This document shows, piece after piece, positions 7,764 to 17,476 of a stretch of 64,000 nt of DNA (positions are counted from its first letter, which is position 1; each line of letters opens with the position of its first letter). The DNA lies in the NCBI GenBank assembly GCA_023415145.1, contig JAEZLW010000175.1, positions 1 through 64,000 of the forward strand, read 5' to 3'. Under the pieces are notes generated by a model. The model was not told where the DNA came from and ran no database searches. It saw only the letters and a program-made list of their open reading frames with translations. A program made the position numbers and the translations under genes. The stretch is from Bacillota bacterium (GTDB lineage: Bacteria; Bacillota; Clostridia; Christensenellales; Aristaeellaceae).

Positions 7764-8804
7764 TTACAGCCCCGCCTCATCCTGCGTAACATCCCTTACG
7801 CTTTGCCCATAGGAGATGGTGGGTGTGTACAATGCTTCCCGGTTGACCATGTCATTGCCGTTGCGGATGCGCTCCATCAGCATGCGGCCGCACCGTTCGC
7901 CCAGCGCCCACACATCCGGCAAGGCACAGGTAGGCTCTACGTACAGTATATCCGCCAGCTGCACATCGCATGGGCTGACAAACGAAACATCCTCGGGAAT
8001 GCGTATATTTTTTTCCTTGAAATAGCGCAGCGCGCCGATGGTTGTATTGCTGTGGGAGATGACCAGCGCGGTAGGTGGGTTTTGCATGTTCATCAGGGCA
8101 CCGCAGCTTTGGTAGCCAAACTCCTTGGTCAGCGGTCCCTCAAACAAGTAAGGGTTGCCTTCCTTCATTTCCACGCCAATGGTTTTCAGCGCCCGCTGGA
8201 TGTTGACCATCCTGTCCCGGTGGGAGCTCAGATAGGAAGGGCCGCAAATCAGCCCGATGCGCCTGTGCCCCTTTTGAATCAGGTGCTGGCACAGATCATG
8301 GGATACGGTGCCGAAATCCGCATCCAGAAAGTCGCCCTTGAACTTGGGATTGGGGATGCGGCGGTGCAATAGAATCACCGGCACACTTTGGCTAAGCTGC
8401 GTAATCAAGTCGTTGTTGTGGCCGGTGGTGTTGATGATAAAGCCGTCCACCTGCCGCTCGGTCATCAAGCGCAGGTAGTTTTCCTCGGTATCATGCTCCG
8501 AGGCGGTATTGCAATAAAACAGATTGTACCTGTCGGGGCGGATAACGTTTTCAACCGCCTTGGTGATCTGCCCGAAATACTCGTTGTTGCCGTCTGATAT
8601 CAGCATGGCGATGGTCTGGGTGGAATCACTTTTCAGCCCCCGCGCCACAAGGTTGGGGTGATAATTGTATTTCTTGATGGTTTTTTCAACGCGCCGGCGT
8701 TTGTCTTCATTTACGCCGGTGCTGTTGTTGATGACGCGGGATACCGTGGCCAGTGAGACGCCGGCCTCGGCAGCAATTTCCTTGATGGTAATGTTCTTTT
8801 TCAT
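7764..8804 (-). CDS. LacI family transcriptional regulator
   Basis: A 346-residue repressor. The helix-turn-helix is at the N-terminus (ITIKEIAAEAGVSLATVSRV, residues 4-23) and is followed by the hinge helix region NYHPNLVARGLKS. The rest is a periplasmic-binding-protein-like sugar-sensing domain. The ATG at 8804 matches the start of the HTH, with GGGATGG upstream. It is divergent from the Liv-type transporter operon, and a LacI-type palindrome covers the transcription start of that operon (9151-9174). Control of the transporter, and probably autoregulation, is therefore likely. Confidence 0.93.
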   Translation of the reverse strand: MKKNITIKEIAAEAGVSLATVSRVINNSTGVNEDKRRRVEKTIKKYNYHPNLVARGLKSDSTQTIAMLISDGNNEYFGQITKAVENVIRPDRYNLFYCNTASEHDTEENYLRLMTERQVDGFIINTTGHNNDLITQLSQSVPVILLHRRIPNPKFKGDFLDADFGTVSHDLCQHLIQKGHRRIGLICGPSYLSSHRDRMVNIQRALKTIGVEMKEGNPYLFEGPLTKEFGYQSCGALMNMQNPPTALVISHSNTTIGALRYFKEKNIRIPEDVSFVSPCDVQLADILYVEPTCALPDVWALGERCGRMLMERIRNGNDMVNREALYTPTISYGQSVRDVTQDEAGL

Positions 8805-8960
8805 TTGCCATCCCGTCTTTCTAAGCTTGCGCTGATTGGGCCCGCCTTCACGCCGCCGCACATCGTTATCAATGTCCCCGCCAGCCGGTTCGCATCTTCG
8901 CATTAATGGCTGCAAAATCCAAATACAGGTGAGTTCCCGCTGATGCTTTGGACTGCCTAT

Positions 8961-8989
8961 AGTGTAGCGTTTCTCTTGCCTGTTTTCAA
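8961..8989 (-). promoter_or_regulatory. promoter of the lacI-type gene
   Basis: On the minus strand TTGAAA (8989-8984) and TACACT (8966-8961) are 17 bases apart. The -35 region overlaps a repeated GTTTTCAA/TTTTTTCAAAA stretch at 8982-9003, and a further CGTTTTCAAAA half-site lies at 9035-9045. Both resemble half of the operator at 9151-9174, which suggests autoregulation. Confidence 0.6.
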
Positions 8990-9111
8990 GCTTTTTTCAA
9001 AAACACTGCATTTTTAGTCTATAAATATCATAACGTTTTCAAAACCGAAAATCAAGCATAAGGATAATATCCATATCGACTAAAAATCTTTGTTAATTAT
9101 TAGATTTTGTA

Positions 9112-9139
9112 TTGCATTTGCGCTTATTATGTGTATAAT
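9112..9139 (+). promoter_or_regulatory. promoter of the Liv-type transporter operon
   Basis: TTGCAT (9112-9117) and a consensus TATAAT (9134-9139) are separated by 16 bases. The predicted start (about 9146) lies immediately before the LacI-type palindrome, about 60 bases ahead of the binding-protein gene. Confidence 0.7.
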
Positions 9140-9150
9140 GAGGGCATAAA

Positions 9151-9174
9151 CGATTTGAAAACGTATTCAAATCG
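9151..9174. promoter_or_regulatory. LacI-family operator, 24-bp near-perfect palindrome
   Basis: The two 12-base halves CGATTTGAAAAC and GTATTCAAATCG are inverted repeats with a single mismatched pair and a central CG, which is typical of LacI/GalR operators. It covers about +5 to +28 of the transporter transcript, so bound repressor would block initiation or elongation. Confidence 0.75.
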
Positions 9175-9209
9175 GATCCGGGAAAACAAAATAAGGAAGG
9201 ATGAAACCC

Positions 9210-10376
9210 ATGAAAAAGGCTCTCGCGTTCCTCCTGTCCGCCATGATGGTTCTATCCCTGTTCTCAGCGCCCGCTTTTGCAGCGGCAGCTCCAAGCGGCG
9301 AACCCATCAAAATCGGCCTGGCCACCGTCCTCACCGGCGAGCGTGCCATGGAAGGCGAATATGCTTCCAACGCAGCGGCCATTATCACCCAGGAAATCAA
9401 TGACGCAGGCGGCGTGTTGGGGCGCCCCATCCAGATCGTGATTGAAGACGGACTGGGTACAGACGTCGGCGCGGTTAACGCGTACCGCAAGCTGGCCGAC
9501 GATCCCGGGATCGTTGCGATCATCGGAAGCGACAACTCCAATGACAACATCGCCATTTCCGGCGAAGCCCTTGCGGCAAAAATCCTCTCCACAGCGCAAG
9601 GCTCCAGCCCCAAGCTGCGGGACATCTGCAACAATGAAAATCCCTGGCTTTTCCAGCTTCGCGCATGCGAGCAAACCATGATTGACGCCTTGATCGGCTT
9701 TGCCGTGGAAGAAAAAGGCTACAAAAAGTTCGCGATCATCCATGATACGGAGACCAACTCCTCCGATCAGACGCGCCTGTTCACCGAAGCCCTTCAACGC
9801 CGCGGCGTTGAGCCGCTGGTCGTTGTCCCCTTCACCACCGGCACGAAGGACTTTACCTCTCATATCACCAAGATCCAGCAGGTAGAACCGGAAGCCATCA
9901 TCGGCGCATGCCTGTTCAATGAAGCGGCCATCATTGCCGAGCAGATCCGCGCCTTTGGCATGGTGGACATGCCCATCTTCGGCTCTAATGCCTGGGCCGA
10001 TCCCGTAACCCTCAAGCTGGGCGGCGCAGCCCTCAACGGCGTGTACAGCGCAGCTGCTTGGGTGCCCAATACCACCAATCCCAAGGGTGCTGCATTCGCC
10101 GCGAAGTATCAGGAACTGTACGGTCAGGTCTGCGCAAAGGCCGCTGCCCAGATTTATGATCATGTGAGCGTCATTTGCGAAGCCATTTCAAGGGCCGGTT
10201 CCACCGACCGCCAGGCGGTTCGCGATGCCATGAACACCATCGACGCTTACGCCGGCGCTATCACGACCTATGATTGCCGTACCAATGGCGACTGCGGCCG
10301 CGGCGGCCTGGTAGTACAGATCGTGGATGAAATGCCCACCGTTCTGCAGGAGATCTACTCTGAAAAGCAGATTTAA
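9210..10376 (+). CDS. livJ: Liv-type (HAAT) ABC transporter substrate-binding protein
   Basis: A 388-residue exported binding protein of the Peripla_BP_6/Leu-Ile-Val family. It has a signal peptide (MKKALAFLL, with predicted cleavage near AFA-AAA about residue 24) and no lipobox cysteine. The mature start PIKIGLATVLTGERAMEGEY is the family N-terminus, with the ligand-binding loop that follows. The ATG at 9210 is preferred to the ATG at 9201 because AAGGAAGG ends immediately before 9201 and is correctly spaced only for 9210. It is the first gene of the operon and is followed by a hairpin before the permeases, as is usual where binding protein must exceed permease. The ligand is unknown; downstream genes suggest a sugar rather than an amino acid. 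Confidence 0.92.
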   Translation: MKKALAFLLSAMMVLSLFSAPAFAAAAPSGEPIKIGLATVLTGERAMEGEYASNAAAIITQEINDAGGVLGRPIQIVIEDGLGTDVGAVNAYRKLADDPGIVAIIGSDNSNDNIAISGEALAAKILSTAQGSSPKLRDICNNENPWLFQLRACEQTMIDALIGFAVEEKGYKKFAIIHDTETNSSDQTRLFTEALQRRGVEPLVVVPFTTGTKDFTSHITKIQQVEPEAIIGACLFNEAAIIAEQIRAFGMVDMPIFGSNAWADPVTLKLGGAALNGVYSAAAWVPNTTNPKGAAFAAKYQELYGQVCAKAAAQIYDHVSVICEAISRAGSTDRQAVRDAMNTIDAYAGAITTYDCRTNGDCGRGGLVVQIVDEMPTVLQEIYSEKQI

Positions 10377-10387
10377 CCATTGAACAG

Positions 10388-10422
10388 CGCCCTCCGTGCC
10401 GGAGTCCCTGGCGCGGAGGGCG
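10388..10422 (+). terminator. intercistronic hairpin after the binding-protein gene
   Basis: A nine-pair stem, CGCCCTCCG (10388-10396) with CGGAGGGCG (10414-10422), lies 12 bases after the stop and has no T-run. It probably acts as an mRNA-stabilising or partial attenuating hairpin that keeps binding-protein levels above permease levels. Confidence 0.55.
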
Positions 10423-10603
10423 ATTATTCTGAGGATTTATTCCGCTACGCGCGAAGGTAGCGGCCAGGAATGCGGAGCGGGTATGAAGGGCAAAAACTGA
10501 CCCCTGCGGGCTCTGGACCCAAAAAGAAGCATACATGCTGGCCAATGGGGAAAATCTGGGTTTGTATGCGTTAGCCCTGCATGATAAAAGGAGATACATC
10601 ACG

Positions 10604-11479
<876 letters not shown>

Positions 11480-11492
11480 GGGGGGGCTGTCC

Positions 11493-12485
11493 ATGAAAAC
11501 AACACCATTTATAGCAAAGACCATGAAAAAGGTCTCCCGCCTTTTTCCTGTTGTGATACTGGCGCTGTTCGCTTTCGCTCCTTCGGTTACGGGCAACTAC
11601 ATGCTTAGGGTTCTTAACATAACGCTTATCACCTATCTGTGCGTGCTAAGCGTGTATGTGCTGCTTGGCATGTGCGGCCAGAACTCCTTTGCCCAGGCGG
11701 GGCTTTGGGGTGTGGGAGCCTACACCGCTGCGAACATGATGATGAAGCTGAATCTGCCGCCCATCATTGCCATGCTGGCCGCCGTGATCGGAACCGCGCT
11801 GTTTGCGTTTGTACTGGGCTTTGCCTTCTTTCGGCTGCGGCAGTATTATTTTACCTTTGCTTCCGTCGGCCTGATGACCATACTAAACGGCTTGTTCATG
11901 AACTGGGAGCCGGTGACCGGCGGAGCCTTGGGCATTCAAAACGTTCCGAAGTTCTCCATCGGTGCCCTCACGCTGACCACCGAAACGTCTTACTTTTATC
12001 TCATACTGGCCTTTTGCGTAGTGGTGTTCATTGCGATGCGCCTGCTTTTTTACTCCCGTTTGGGCCGGGCCTTCATGGCCATTCGCGACAATGAGATCGC
12101 CGCCAACTGCATGGGTATCAACAGCCTGCTGACCAAGAGCATTGCCTTTGGCATCTCCGGCGCGCTATGCGGGCTGGCAGGCGCGCTGTACGCATCCTTG
12201 TCCGGTTATCTCAGCTATCAAACGTTTACCTACCAGCAATCCACCATGTATCTGATCATGATCATGCTGGGCGGCACGGCATCCCCCAGCGGTGCCATTA
12301 TCGGCACGATGATCATCTCTTTGTTGCAGGAGTGGGTGCGCCCGCTGGCAAACTTCATGCAATTGATTTACGGCGCGGGCATCATGGTGCTGATGATCGT
12401 ACAGCCGGAAGGAATTTTGGGAGGAGGCAAAGCGCTTTATGGCATGCTCTTCAATCGGAAAAAGCCCGGTGCTCACACTTACTGA
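11493..12485 (+). CDS. livM: Liv-type ABC transporter permease, LivM
   Basis: A 330-residue second permease of the same transporter. Family motifs seen are GMCGQNSFAQAGLWGVGAYT (about residues 60-79), AIRDNEIAANCMGIN (about 195-209) and MLGGTASPSGAIIGT (about 258-272). It begins 13 bases after livH, and its stop lies 47 bases inside the livG reading frame, so the genes are translationally coupled. Confidence 0.93.
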   Translation: MKTTPFIAKTMKKVSRLFPVVILALFAFAPSVTGNYMLRVLNITLITYLCVLSVYVLLGMCGQNSFAQAGLWGVGAYTAANMMMKLNLPPIIAMLAAVIGTALFAFVLGFAFFRLRQYYFTFASVGLMTILNGLFMNWEPVTGGALGIQNVPKFSIGALTLTTETSYFYLILAFCVVVFIAMRLLFYSRLGRAFMAIRDNEIAANCMGINSLLTKSIAFGISGALCGLAGALYASLSGYLSYQTFTYQQSTMYLIMIMLGGTASPSGAIIGTMIISLLQEWVRPLANFMQLIYGAGIMVLMIVQPEGILGGGKALYGMLFNRKKPGAHTY

Positions 12486-13203
12486 CGTTACAAAGCGCTT
12501 CGGCGGCGTAACTGCAGCCGACCATGTACGCCTTAAGCTTTACGGCGGCGAGGTGTTCGGCCTTATCGGACCCAACGGCTCCGGCAAAACCACGCTGCTC
12601 AACCTGATCACCGGTATCTACAAAGCGGATGGCGGCCAAATTTCACTGGATGGCCGGGACATCACCAAGGCCCCCACCCACATGCGGGCCAAACTGGGCG
12701 TGGCCAGAAGCTTCCAGCACCCGCGCCTTTTGAACAGGTGTGATATTGAAACCAATATACTGGTGGGGCTGGACCTGGCTGGCCTACGCAACATACCTGC
12801 GGCAAAGCAGCACAGGGACTACATGCGGTCGCTGCTTGAAGCCGCGGGGCTAACCAATGTTAACCTGAAGGACAGTACCGAAAAGTTATCCTATGGACAG
12901 CAGAAAATGCTGGAGATTGTACGTGCCATGCTCAGTTACCCCAAGGTGCTGCTGCTGGACGAACCTGCCGCTGGCCTGAACCGGGCGGAGATGGATTACA
13001 TCCGCTCATTGATTGGCATTGCGGTGAAGCAGAACATTGCGGTATTGCTCATTGAACACGCGATGGACCTGGTGATGGAAATCTGCGACCGCATCACCGT
13101 GCTCAACTTTGGCCGCCAGATAACCACCGGTCTGCCGCAAGAGGTGCAGGAAAATCCGGATGTGATTATGGCGTATCTGGGGGGAGGAGGAAGAAGCGCA
13201 TGA
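12439..13203 (+). CDS. livG: Liv-type ABC transporter ATPase, LivG
   Basis: A 254-residue cytoplasmic ATPase. Walker A is GPNGSGKTT (about residues 42-50), the signature is LSYGQQKMLE and Walker B is VLLLDEPAAGL. The long insertion between Walker A and the signature (KLGVARSFQHPRLL) is typical of LivG. The ATG at 12439 overlaps the end of livM by 47 bases and has GGAGGAGG about 12 bases upstream. A GTG at 12470 is an alternative start that would remove about ten N-terminal residues ahead of the ABC domain. Confidence 0.93.
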   Translation: MACSSIGKSPVLTLTDVTKRFGGVTAADHVRLKLYGGEVFGLIGPNGSGKTTLLNLITGIYKADGGQISLDGRDITKAPTHMRAKLGVARSFQHPRLLNRCDIETNILVGLDLAGLRNIPAAKQHRDYMRSLLEAAGLTNVNLKDSTEKLSYGQQKMLEIVRAMLSYPKVLLLDEPAAGLNRAEMDYIRSLIGIAVKQNIAVLLIEHAMDLVMEICDRITVLNFGRQITTGLPQEVQENPDVIMAYLGGGGRSA

Positions 13204-13928
13204 TGAAGATTGTAAACCTTGTCTCCCGCTATGGCCACATCGAAGCACTTCACGGCATCAGCATGGAAGTGGGCGACAAGGAAATCGTTGCTTTGATTGG
13301 CAGCAACGGCGCCGGCAAAACCACCTTGCTCAACTCCATCTCGGGCCATGTGGAAGCATCCGGAAGCATAAAGTACATGGACGAAGAGCTTTTGGGGAAA
13401 AAGCCCCACGCAATTACCCGCAAAGGGGTATTGCAGGTGCCGGAAGGCCGTCATGTGTTTCCCGGTTTAACGGTGGAGGAAAACCTGGCCATGGGCACCG
13501 TGGTGTGGAAGGGCATCAAGCTGATGGCCGGAAACATTGCTGAAGACCTGGAGTATGTGTATGGCTGCTTTCCCCGGTTGAAGGAGCGCCGCGCACAACT
13601 GGCGTGGAGCCTTTCCGGCGGCGAGCAGCAGATGCTGGCCATTGGCCGCGCACTGATGGGGCATCCCAAAATTCTGATGCTGGATGAGCCCTCCATGGGC
13701 CTTGCGCCTCTGATCATTGAAGAGGTGTTTGAGCGGATTGTTGCCATCAACCAGACCGGCATCCCGGTACTGCTGGTGGAGCAGAACGCGAAGCTGGCGC
13801 TTCAAGTATCCAGCCGGGCTTATGTGATCGAGCGGGGCAGCATCATCCACAGCGGCCTTTCCAAAGACCTTGGCGAGGATGAAAAGGTGAAGGAAGCCTA
13901 CCTGGGCAAAAAGAAAACAACGGCTTAG
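13200..13928 (+). CDS. livF: Liv-type ABC transporter ATPase, LivF
   Basis: A 242-residue second ATPase. Walker A is GSNGAGKTT (about residues 33-41), the signature is LSGGEQQML and Walker B is ILMLDEPSMGLAP, all as in LivF. The start overlaps the stop of livG (ATGA arrangement). It forms the LivG/LivF heterodimer that powers import. Confidence 0.94.
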   Translation: MMKIVNLVSRYGHIEALHGISMEVGDKEIVALIGSNGAGKTTLLNSISGHVEASGSIKYMDEELLGKKPHAITRKGVLQVPEGRHVFPGLTVEENLAMGTVVWKGIKLMAGNIAEDLEYVYGCFPRLKERRAQLAWSLSGGEQQMLAIGRALMGHPKILMLDEPSMGLAPLIIEEVFERIVAINQTGIPVLLVEQNAKLALQVSSRAYVIERGSIIHSGLSKDLGEDEKVKEAYLGKKKTTA

Positions 13929-13964
13929 GCTAAGCCTTTGCCAATAGTAAAGGACGGATGAATT

Positions 13965-14429
13965 ATGAAGCTTTCCATAGGTTGCGATCACGCGGGTTAT
14001 AACTTGAAAATGGCCATGATACCTTTACTTACGCAAGCAGGGCATGATATGATTGACAATGGATGTCATGATCCCGCGGAAATGCCTTATTTTCCCGATG
14101 TGGCCAAAGCCGTTTGCCAGCACATCCTGGATGGCAGCGCGGAGCGCGGCATCATGTTCTGCGGTTCAGGCGTTGGAGCATCAATCGCGTGCAACAAGAT
14201 TCCCGGTATCCGCGCCAGCATGATCCATGACTGGCACTGCGCCCATCAGGCCGTAGAGCACGACCATGTGCAGGTGATGTGCATCGGCGAAAAAATAGTT
14301 GGTAGCTGGCTGGCCTGGGACCTGATTCAGGAGTTTCTTAAAGCAAAGGGAGATACGGACGAGCGCGCCATGGTGGTGCTTCAAAAGCTTAAGGAGATGG
14401 ACGAGGCGTTTGCCGGCATTGCAAAGTGA
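13965..14429 (+). CDS. rpiB: RpiB/LacAB family sugar-phosphate isomerase
   Basis: A 154-residue aldose-ketose isomerase of the RpiB family, which interconverts ribose 5-phosphate and ribulose 5-phosphate, or allose, galactose or tetrose phosphates in some members. The active-site pieces are present: CDHAGYNLK (Asp8, His9), the catalytic cysteine in FCGSGVGASIACNK (about residues 65-78), and a histidine in the EHDHVQVMCIG block. That last block departs from the common RNHN form, so the substrate may not be ribose 5-phosphate. It lies in the operon 36 bases after livF and before a ribokinase-like gene. Confidence 0.9.
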   Translation: MKLSIGCDHAGYNLKMAMIPLLTQAGHDMIDNGCHDPAEMPYFPDVAKAVCQHILDGSAERGIMFCGSGVGASIACNKIPGIRASMIHDWHCAHQAVEHDHVQVMCIGEKIVGSWLAWDLIQEFLKAKGDTDERAMVVLQKLKEMDEAFAGIAK

Positions 14430-14456
14430 ACGCCTTTTGAAAGGGTGCATGATGCA

Positions 14457-15347
14457 ATGAAGGTTGTATGCTTGGGGTCGCTGAACATTGATCATGTCTA
14501 TCAGGTGGATCACTTTGTCGCGGCGGGTGAAACGTCCGCTGCCATAGAAATGCAGGATTATTGCGGCGGGAAAGGGCTGAACCAGTCGGTGGCGCTTTCC
14601 CGGGCGGGATGCACCGTGTATCACGCCGGCATGGTCGGTCCGGACGGCGAAGCGCTTTTGAACATGCTAAGGGAAAACGGCGTCGATACAAGCCTTGTAA
14701 GGACCGTGAAGGCACCCACCGGCCACGCCATGATCCAGGTGGACAAAAAGGGCCAAAACTGCATTTTGATCTATGGCGGCGCCAACGTCCTGATTGACGA
14801 ACCGTTCATTGACGAGGTCTATTCCCATTTCCAAAAAGGGGACATCGTGCTGTTGCAAAACGAAGTTTCCTGCCTGCCCTATGCCATCCGCCGGGCGCAC
14901 GAGCTGGGCCTTCAAATCGCGTTGAACCCATCGCCCATGACCGGCGAATTGCTGTCCTGCGGGGAGCTTAATCATGTGACCTGGTTCATCCTCAACGAAA
15001 TCGAGGGGAGGATGATTTCGGGGGGAAGCACCGGGGAAGAGATCATAAAAGGCATCCGCGAAAAATACAAAAATGCCGCCGTCATGCTCACGCTGGGCGA
15101 GGACGGCTGCATCTATGACGACGGAACATGCTTCGCGCGGCGCGGCATCTTCCCCGTGACCGTTGTAGACACCACCGCGGCGGGGGATACCTTCACAGGA
15201 TATTTCCTTGCCGGTGTTTGCGAGGGGCTGCCTGTACCAGACATCCTTACCCTTGCCAGCAAAGCATCCTCCATGGCGGTCGGCGCAAAAGGCGCGGCGG
15301 TTTCCATTCCACTACGCTGTGAAGTAGAGAAGGCGTTGAAGGGGTAA
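14457..15347 (+). CDS. rbsK: PfkB family carbohydrate kinase, ribokinase-like
   Basis: A 296-residue sugar kinase. The N-terminus KVVCLGSLNIDHVYQVDHF and the sugar-binding block YCGGKGLNQSVALSRAG are typical of ribokinase. The catalytic aspartate lies in DTTAAGDTFTGYF (about residues 238-250) beside the ATP anion hole. The ATG at 14457 has AAAGGG 11 bases upstream; a GTG at 14445 is an alternative. With RpiB it forms a phosphorylate-and-isomerise pair that would feed the imported sugar into the pentose phosphate pathway. Annotating it as ribokinase proper is inference. Confidence 0.9.
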   Translation: MKVVCLGSLNIDHVYQVDHFVAAGETSAAIEMQDYCGGKGLNQSVALSRAGCTVYHAGMVGPDGEALLNMLRENGVDTSLVRTVKAPTGHAMIQVDKKGQNCILIYGGANVLIDEPFIDEVYSHFQKGDIVLLQNEVSCLPYAIRRAHELGLQIALNPSPMTGELLSCGELNHVTWFILNEIEGRMISGGSTGEEIIKGIREKYKNAAVMLTLGEDGCIYDDGTCFARRGIFPVTVVDTTAAGDTFTGYFLAGVCEGLPVPDILTLASKASSMAVGAKGAAVSIPLRCEVEKALKG

Positions 15348-15360
15348 AAAAGAATAACGA

Positions 15361-15404
15361 AGAGAGATGGGCGGTTTGTTTTCATACCGCTTTTTCTCTT
15401 TTTT
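15361..15404 (+). terminator. intrinsic terminator of the transporter-kinase operon
   Basis: GCGGT (15371-15375) pairs with ACCGC (15386-15390), extended by outer AGAGA/TCTCT pairing and followed by T-rich sequence. It lies just after the kinase stop. Confidence 0.7.
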
Positions 15405-15500
15405 GGCTATTTTGTTAATTAGCACAGAAACAATCTGGAAGGTAAAATAGAGCTTTCCCCTTTGAGGGGATGGTTCCGGAGTTCGCTGCTGCGGGAGATA

Positions 15501-15632
15501 CCAGGGCTTTCCTACCCATCTGGTTCAATCGGCGCGCTACTGCGCTGCCGCTTGTATCGCTTGTTTCGCCAGCCTCCGCCACCCCTCCCTCATCCGCCAC
15601 TGATGAGGTCGGGGTTCCGGAGCCCTGGACCC
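15501..15632. repeat. intergenic repeat family R1, copy a
   Basis: This element starts with CCAGGGCTTTCC and ends with its near-inverse GGAGCCCTGGACC. The interior reads TCAATCGGCGCGCTACTGCG followed by CTGCCGCT and a CATCCGCCAC stretch. The same interior recurs in copies b (15731) and c (31169), and the same ends, with the interior missing, recur at 32959-32984. It has no convincing gene inside. Confidence 0.7.
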
Positions 15633-15730
15633 TAGAATGCCATCTTCATTGTATGAAAGAAGAAAAACCAATGCCGCAACAAGCTTCTGCGGCATTGGTT
15701 TATGATATGGTCTTATTGATATTCCTTATA

Positions 15731-15933
15731 AAGGGACTCCCAAGGGGTTGTATTCCGACGGCTCAATCGGCGCGCTACTGCGCTGCCGCTCGCAACCCCG
15801 GCGGCTCAATCGTCGCAACGCTTCGCTGCCGCTCGCGCTGCTCGTTTCGCTCGCTTCCTCCGCTTCGCTTCATCCGCCACAGGCGGCGCTCAGCTTCGGA
15901 ACCTTGGGCGGGGTCCAGGGGCAGCACCCCTGG
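15731..15933. repeat. intergenic repeat family R1, copy b, abutting the metK stop codon
   Basis: The left end AAGGGACTCCCAAGGGGTTG resembles the left end of copy c at 31169. The GC-rich core contains CTCAATCGTCGCAACGCTTC and CGCTGCCGCTCG runs. The right end GGGGTCCAGGGGC...GCACCCCTGG forms a strong palindrome (15915-15933) that ends one base before the metK stop codon. In the metK mRNA this hairpin would sit right after the stop, so it could also serve as its 3' end. Confidence 0.7.
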
Positions 15934-17106
15934 TTATTTCCCCACAGCCTTCAACACTTCCACCATATCGGTTTTCTCCCACGGTAAGTCCAAATCCGTC
16001 CTGCCAAAGTGCCCATAAGCTGCGGTGGCCCGATAAATTGGCCTTCTCAGGTCCAGACGGCTGATGATGGCGTTGGGCCTGAAATCAAACACCTTTTCAA
16101 TCAGCTTTGCCAAGTCCTCATCGGGCATCACCCCTGTGCCCATGGTATCCACAAACAGGCTCACGGGATGGGCTACGCCGATGGCATAGGCCACCTGTAT
16201 TTCGCACTTTTTCGCAAGCCCCGCGGCCACCACGTTCTTGGCGGCATGGCGGCAGGCGTAGGCGGCGGAGCGGTCCACCTTGGTGGGGTCCTTGCCGCTG
16301 AAGGCACCGCCGCCGTGGCGGGTATAGCCGCCATAGGTATCCACCACAATCTTGCGGCCGGTAAGCCCGCTGTCACCGGCGGGGCCGCCCAGCACGAACC
16401 GCCCGGTGGGGTTGACATAAATCTTGGTTTGATCGTTGACAAGATACGCAGGTATCTCCGAGAGGATCACTTTTTCAATGATCTCCGTGCGGATCAGTTC
16501 CAGCGATACCTCCGGGCTGTGCTGGGTGGAGATGACCACCGCGTCTACATGGACGGGCTTGCCGTCCTCATAGGCCACGGTCACTTGTGATTTGCCGTCG
16601 GGGCGCATCCAGGGAAGTGTTCCATCCTTGCGAAGCGCCGCCATTTTGCGGGTCAGGCGGTGGGCCAGGGCGATGGGCATGGGCATCATTTCCGGCGTTT
16701 CGTCGCAGGCAAAGCCGAACATCATACCCTGGTCGCCCGCGCCGGTATCGTGCTCCTGCGCGCTTTCCCTGGTTTCCAGGGCATTGTCCACGCCCATGGC
16801 AATGTCGGGGGACTGCTCGTGCACAGCTGTCAAGACTGCGCAGCTTTTACCGTCAAAACACAGGTCGGAGCTTTGGTAGCCGATGTCCAGAATGACTTTG
16901 CGCGCGATGTCATCAATGGACACATAAGTAGTGGTTGTAATTTCGCCCATCACCATCACCATGCCGGTGGTGGCGCAGGTTTCGCAGGCCACGCGGGCCA
17001 TGGGGTCTTTCTCGATGATCGCGTCCAGCACCGCGTCGGAGATCTGGTCGCACATTTTGTCGGGATGGCCTTCGGTAACGGATTCGGAAGTGAACAGTTG
17101 GCGCAT
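15934..17106 (-). CDS. metK: S-adenosylmethionine synthetase
   Basis: A 390-residue enzyme that makes S-adenosylmethionine from ATP and methionine in the cytoplasm. All family blocks are present: [20 protein letters not shown] near the N-terminus, [12 protein letters not shown] (about residues 122-133), the P-loop-like [19 protein letters not shown] (about 265-283) and [13 protein letters not shown] near 315. The length is normal. The ATG at 17106 follows AGGAGAGG. The transcript starts from a good promoter about 370 bases upstream and carries a SAM-I riboswitch and terminator, so expression falls when SAM is plentiful. Confidence 0.98.
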   Translation of the reverse strand: MRQLFTSESVTEGHPDKMCDQISDAVLDAIIEKDPMARVACETCATTGMVMVMGEITTTTYVSIDDIARKVILDIGYQSSDLCFDGKSCAVLTAVHEQSPDIAMGVDNALETRESAQEHDTGAGDQGMMFGFACDETPEMMPMPIALAHRLTRKMAALRKDGTLPWMRPDGKSQVTVAYEDGKPVHVDAVVISTQHSPEVSLELIRTEIIEKVILSEIPAYLVNDQTKIYVNPTGRFVLGGPAGDSGLTGRKIVVDTYGGYTRHGGGAFSGKDPTKVDRSAAYACRHAAKNVVAAGLAKKCEIQVAYAIGVAHPVSLFVDTMGTGVMPDEDLAKLIEKVFDFRPNAIISRLDLRRPIYRATAAYGHFGRTDLDLPWEKTDMVEVLKAVGK

Positions 17107-17135
17107 GGTATCCTCTCCTTCTGCAATAGGAATCG

Positions 17136-17283
17136 CTGATTTGGTGAGGGTGGTGGAGCCGCGAGGCGATTTTTTACCCCCGCAAGGAGTCAGGAGGAAG
17201 CCGTAGCAGCGCTACGGCGACCGGATGAGCGACAAAGCTGGGGTGAAAAAGCGACCGTTGGATGCGCCACCCGAATCAATCAG
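17136..17283. repeat. 148-base imperfect palindrome in the metK leader
   Basis: The centre is GCCGTAGC-AGC-GCTACGGC (17200-17218). Further out TTTTTACCCC (17171-17180) pairs with GGGGTGAAAAA (17240-17250), GGGTGG (17148-17153) pairs with CCACCC (17267-17272), and CTGATT (17136-17141) pairs with AATCAG (17278-17283). It lies between the riboswitch terminator and the metK ribosome binding site, and would form one long imperfect hairpin. This could be a MITE- or REP-like insertion or a structured leader element. Confidence 0.7.
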
Positions 17284-17296
17284 TGTTTCCGTAGTT

Positions 17297-17326
17297 GAAA
17301 AAACGCCTGCTCGGCACAAGCAGGCG
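17297..17326 (-). terminator. riboswitch expression-platform terminator
   Basis: On the minus strand CGCCTGC and GCAGGCG (17326-17320 and 17310-17304) form a stem followed by six T residues (17303-17298). It lies about 20 bases after the SAM-I aptamer, as expected for S-box transcription attenuation. Confidence 0.9.
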
Positions 17327-17347
17327 GATTTGATCGGTTCGATCTTC

Positions 17348-17457
17348 CTTATCTGCCAACGCTGCCTTTCGGCGTGCCGCGCTGCGGGATTTGGCACCAA
17401 GCATAAAGCCGGTTGCCGGGTTTCATCGGGCCCGTCCCTCCACCACTCTGGATAAGG
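17348..17457 (-). ncRNA. SAM-I (S-box) riboswitch aptamer
   Basis: Helix P1 is CCUUAUC (17457-17451) with GAUAAGG (17354-17348). Between them lie the conserved blocks AGAGUGGUGGAGGGA, then GGCCCGAUGAAACCCGGCAA, then GGUGCCAAAUCC, with a GAAA turn just before the closing strand. These are the diagnostic S-box elements. It binds S-adenosylmethionine and lets the downstream terminator form, turning metK off. Confidence 0.95.
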
Positions 17458-17476
17458 TGTTCAATTTTGCAGGGGT

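Noticed and set aside
15501..15933. CRISPR-like repetition
   Set aside because: The repeats are few, of unequal length and not regularly spaced; there are no cas genes.
15470..16018. Plus-strand open frame over the R1 repeats
   Set aside because: It translates GC-rich repeat sequence and runs into the metK 3' end; no start signal or protein-like composition.
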